A DNA stretch of 5,443 nt from an uncultured Eubacteriales bacterium (GTDB lineage Bacteria; Bacillota; Clostridia; Christensenellales; UBA1242): positions 1 through 5,443 of the forward strand of contig CARBWQ010000074.1 in NCBI GenBank assembly GCA_948949055.1. Direction: 5' to 3'. Within the stretch, counting starts at the first letter, position 1. Each line of letters opens with the position of its first letter. Both the position numbers and the translations under genes were made by a program. Below the pieces are notes generated by a model. It had not been told where the DNA came from, ran no database searches, and saw only the letters and a program-made list of their open reading frames with translations. Positions 5,088-5,443 of the stretch are shown here, in pieces.

Positions 5088-5341
5088 GGTCTATTAAACC
5101 TTGCCCATCTAACACCATCTTGTACTTTGTAAAGCGACATTCCACCATTTGCACTTATAATCATCCATACATATCCATTTCTATCTTCATTAAAATATCC
5201 AACAAAAGGTGGACGATTAGGATTGGTTTCATTTTGAAATTCTATCAGTATCTCTTCATTAAGTTCTGGTAATTCTACGCCTTCCTGCCATTTATAACCC
5301 TTTTCATTATTATATCCATTAATTTCTTTCCATTCTAACAT
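5084..5341 (-). CDS. Small phage-type hypothetical protein (DUF551-like)
   Basis: The 85-residue product has the pattern 'LPELNEEILIEFQNE ... VGYFNEDRNGYVWMII ... VRWARFN', which recalls DUF551-type small proteins of phages and mobile elements (P-x-x-x-x-x-V-L-V ... Y ... W ... W). The match is to overall layout only and no role is known. AGGAGG lies 7 bases before ATG, a strong ribosome site. Its stop overlaps the start of the DUF262-like gene by 4 bases, so the two are translationally coupled. About 100 bases of leader lie upstream; a TATAAT is present there but without a good -35 box, so the promoter may be weak or outside the window. Confidence 0.7.
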   Translation of the reverse strand: MLEWKEINGYNNEKGYKWQEGVELPELNEEILIEFQNETNPNRPPFVGYFNEDRNGYVWMIISANGGMSLYKVQDGVRWARFNRP

Positions 5342-5400
5342 TCTGTTTCCTCCTAGACGTTAAAACCAGCCTTTCATTATATATATTTTACTCAAACTTC

Positions 5401-5423
5401 GCACATAGATTTAGCCTATGCAC
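5401..5423 (-). promoter_or_regulatory. Possible leader hairpin upstream of the four-gene run
   Basis: In minus-strand RNA, GUGCAUAG and CUAUGUGC form an 8-pair stem with two G-U wobbles and a 7-base loop. The mismatches fall on the plus strand, so the structure favours minus-strand transcripts. It lies about 60 bases before the 85-residue gene. On the plus strand it is followed by CACCTTGAAAATTCAATACT, which resembles Gram-positive boxA-like leaders. Confidence 0.3.
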
Positions 5424-5443
5424 CTTGAAAATTCAATACTGGC

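Noticed and set aside
5363..5385. Promoter for the four-gene run at the TATAAT upstream of 5341
   Set aside because: The -10 box is good but no acceptable -35 box stands at 16-18 bases, so it was not listed as a feature.

Overview
The window is AT-rich and reads like accessory DNA of a low-GC Firmicute. Small Clostridia-type genes with strong AGGAGG-like ribosome binding sites, consensus sigma-A promoters and several mobile-element scars suggest a gut Clostridium or Lachnospiraceae relative; that assignment is inference from composition and gene types. All genes but one are on the minus strand, so the minus-strand reading order runs from right to left.

Right part (5341 down to 4033): a compact minus-strand run of four genes. 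They are a small phage-type hypothetical, a stand-alone ParB/DUF262-like protein joined to it by a 4-base ATGA overlap, a 62-residue hypothetical, and an 80-residue basic Cys-rich protein starting at TTG. A hairpin terminator (3986-4010) closes the run. The mix resembles prophage, plasmid or conjugative-element cargo.

Middle part (4010 to 2726): a gene-free stretch of about 380 bases holds a 174-base segment bounded by perfect 19-base inverted repeats. It is followed by a Uma2-family (DUF820) PD-(D/E)XK nuclease gene with its own promoter. Convergent to that gene is a 58-codon plus-strand gene for a ribbon-helix-helix (RHH) DNA-binding protein; the two share a 12-bp bidirectional terminator hairpin. 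The RHH gene is divergent from a MazF/PemK toxin gene. The spacer between them has two near-consensus promoters, each carrying a copy of the same 16-base palindrome between its -35 and -10 boxes. This looks like a divergent toxin-antitoxin-type regulatory unit.

Left-middle (2725 to 2030): the mazF gene is broken. A 156-bp MITE-like element with 25-bp imperfect terminal inverted repeats and a 5-bp target duplication (CTAAG) sits inside it. Removing the element and one target copy restores a typical MazF C-terminal half, and a probable one-base loss in an A run is a second lesion. The ancestral mazF stop would overlap the start of a 51-codon gene as TAATG.

Left part (1997 to 1): the C-terminal half of a DnaE-type DNA polymerase III alpha subunit lacks the PHP and catalytic palm regions. 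It overlaps by 11 bases a 79-residue fragment resembling the N-terminal domain of a RecD2-type helicase. Two copies of a ~50-base repeat (period 61) lie directly past the helicase break and may continue beyond the window. This part looks like a decayed replication module of a phage or plasmid.
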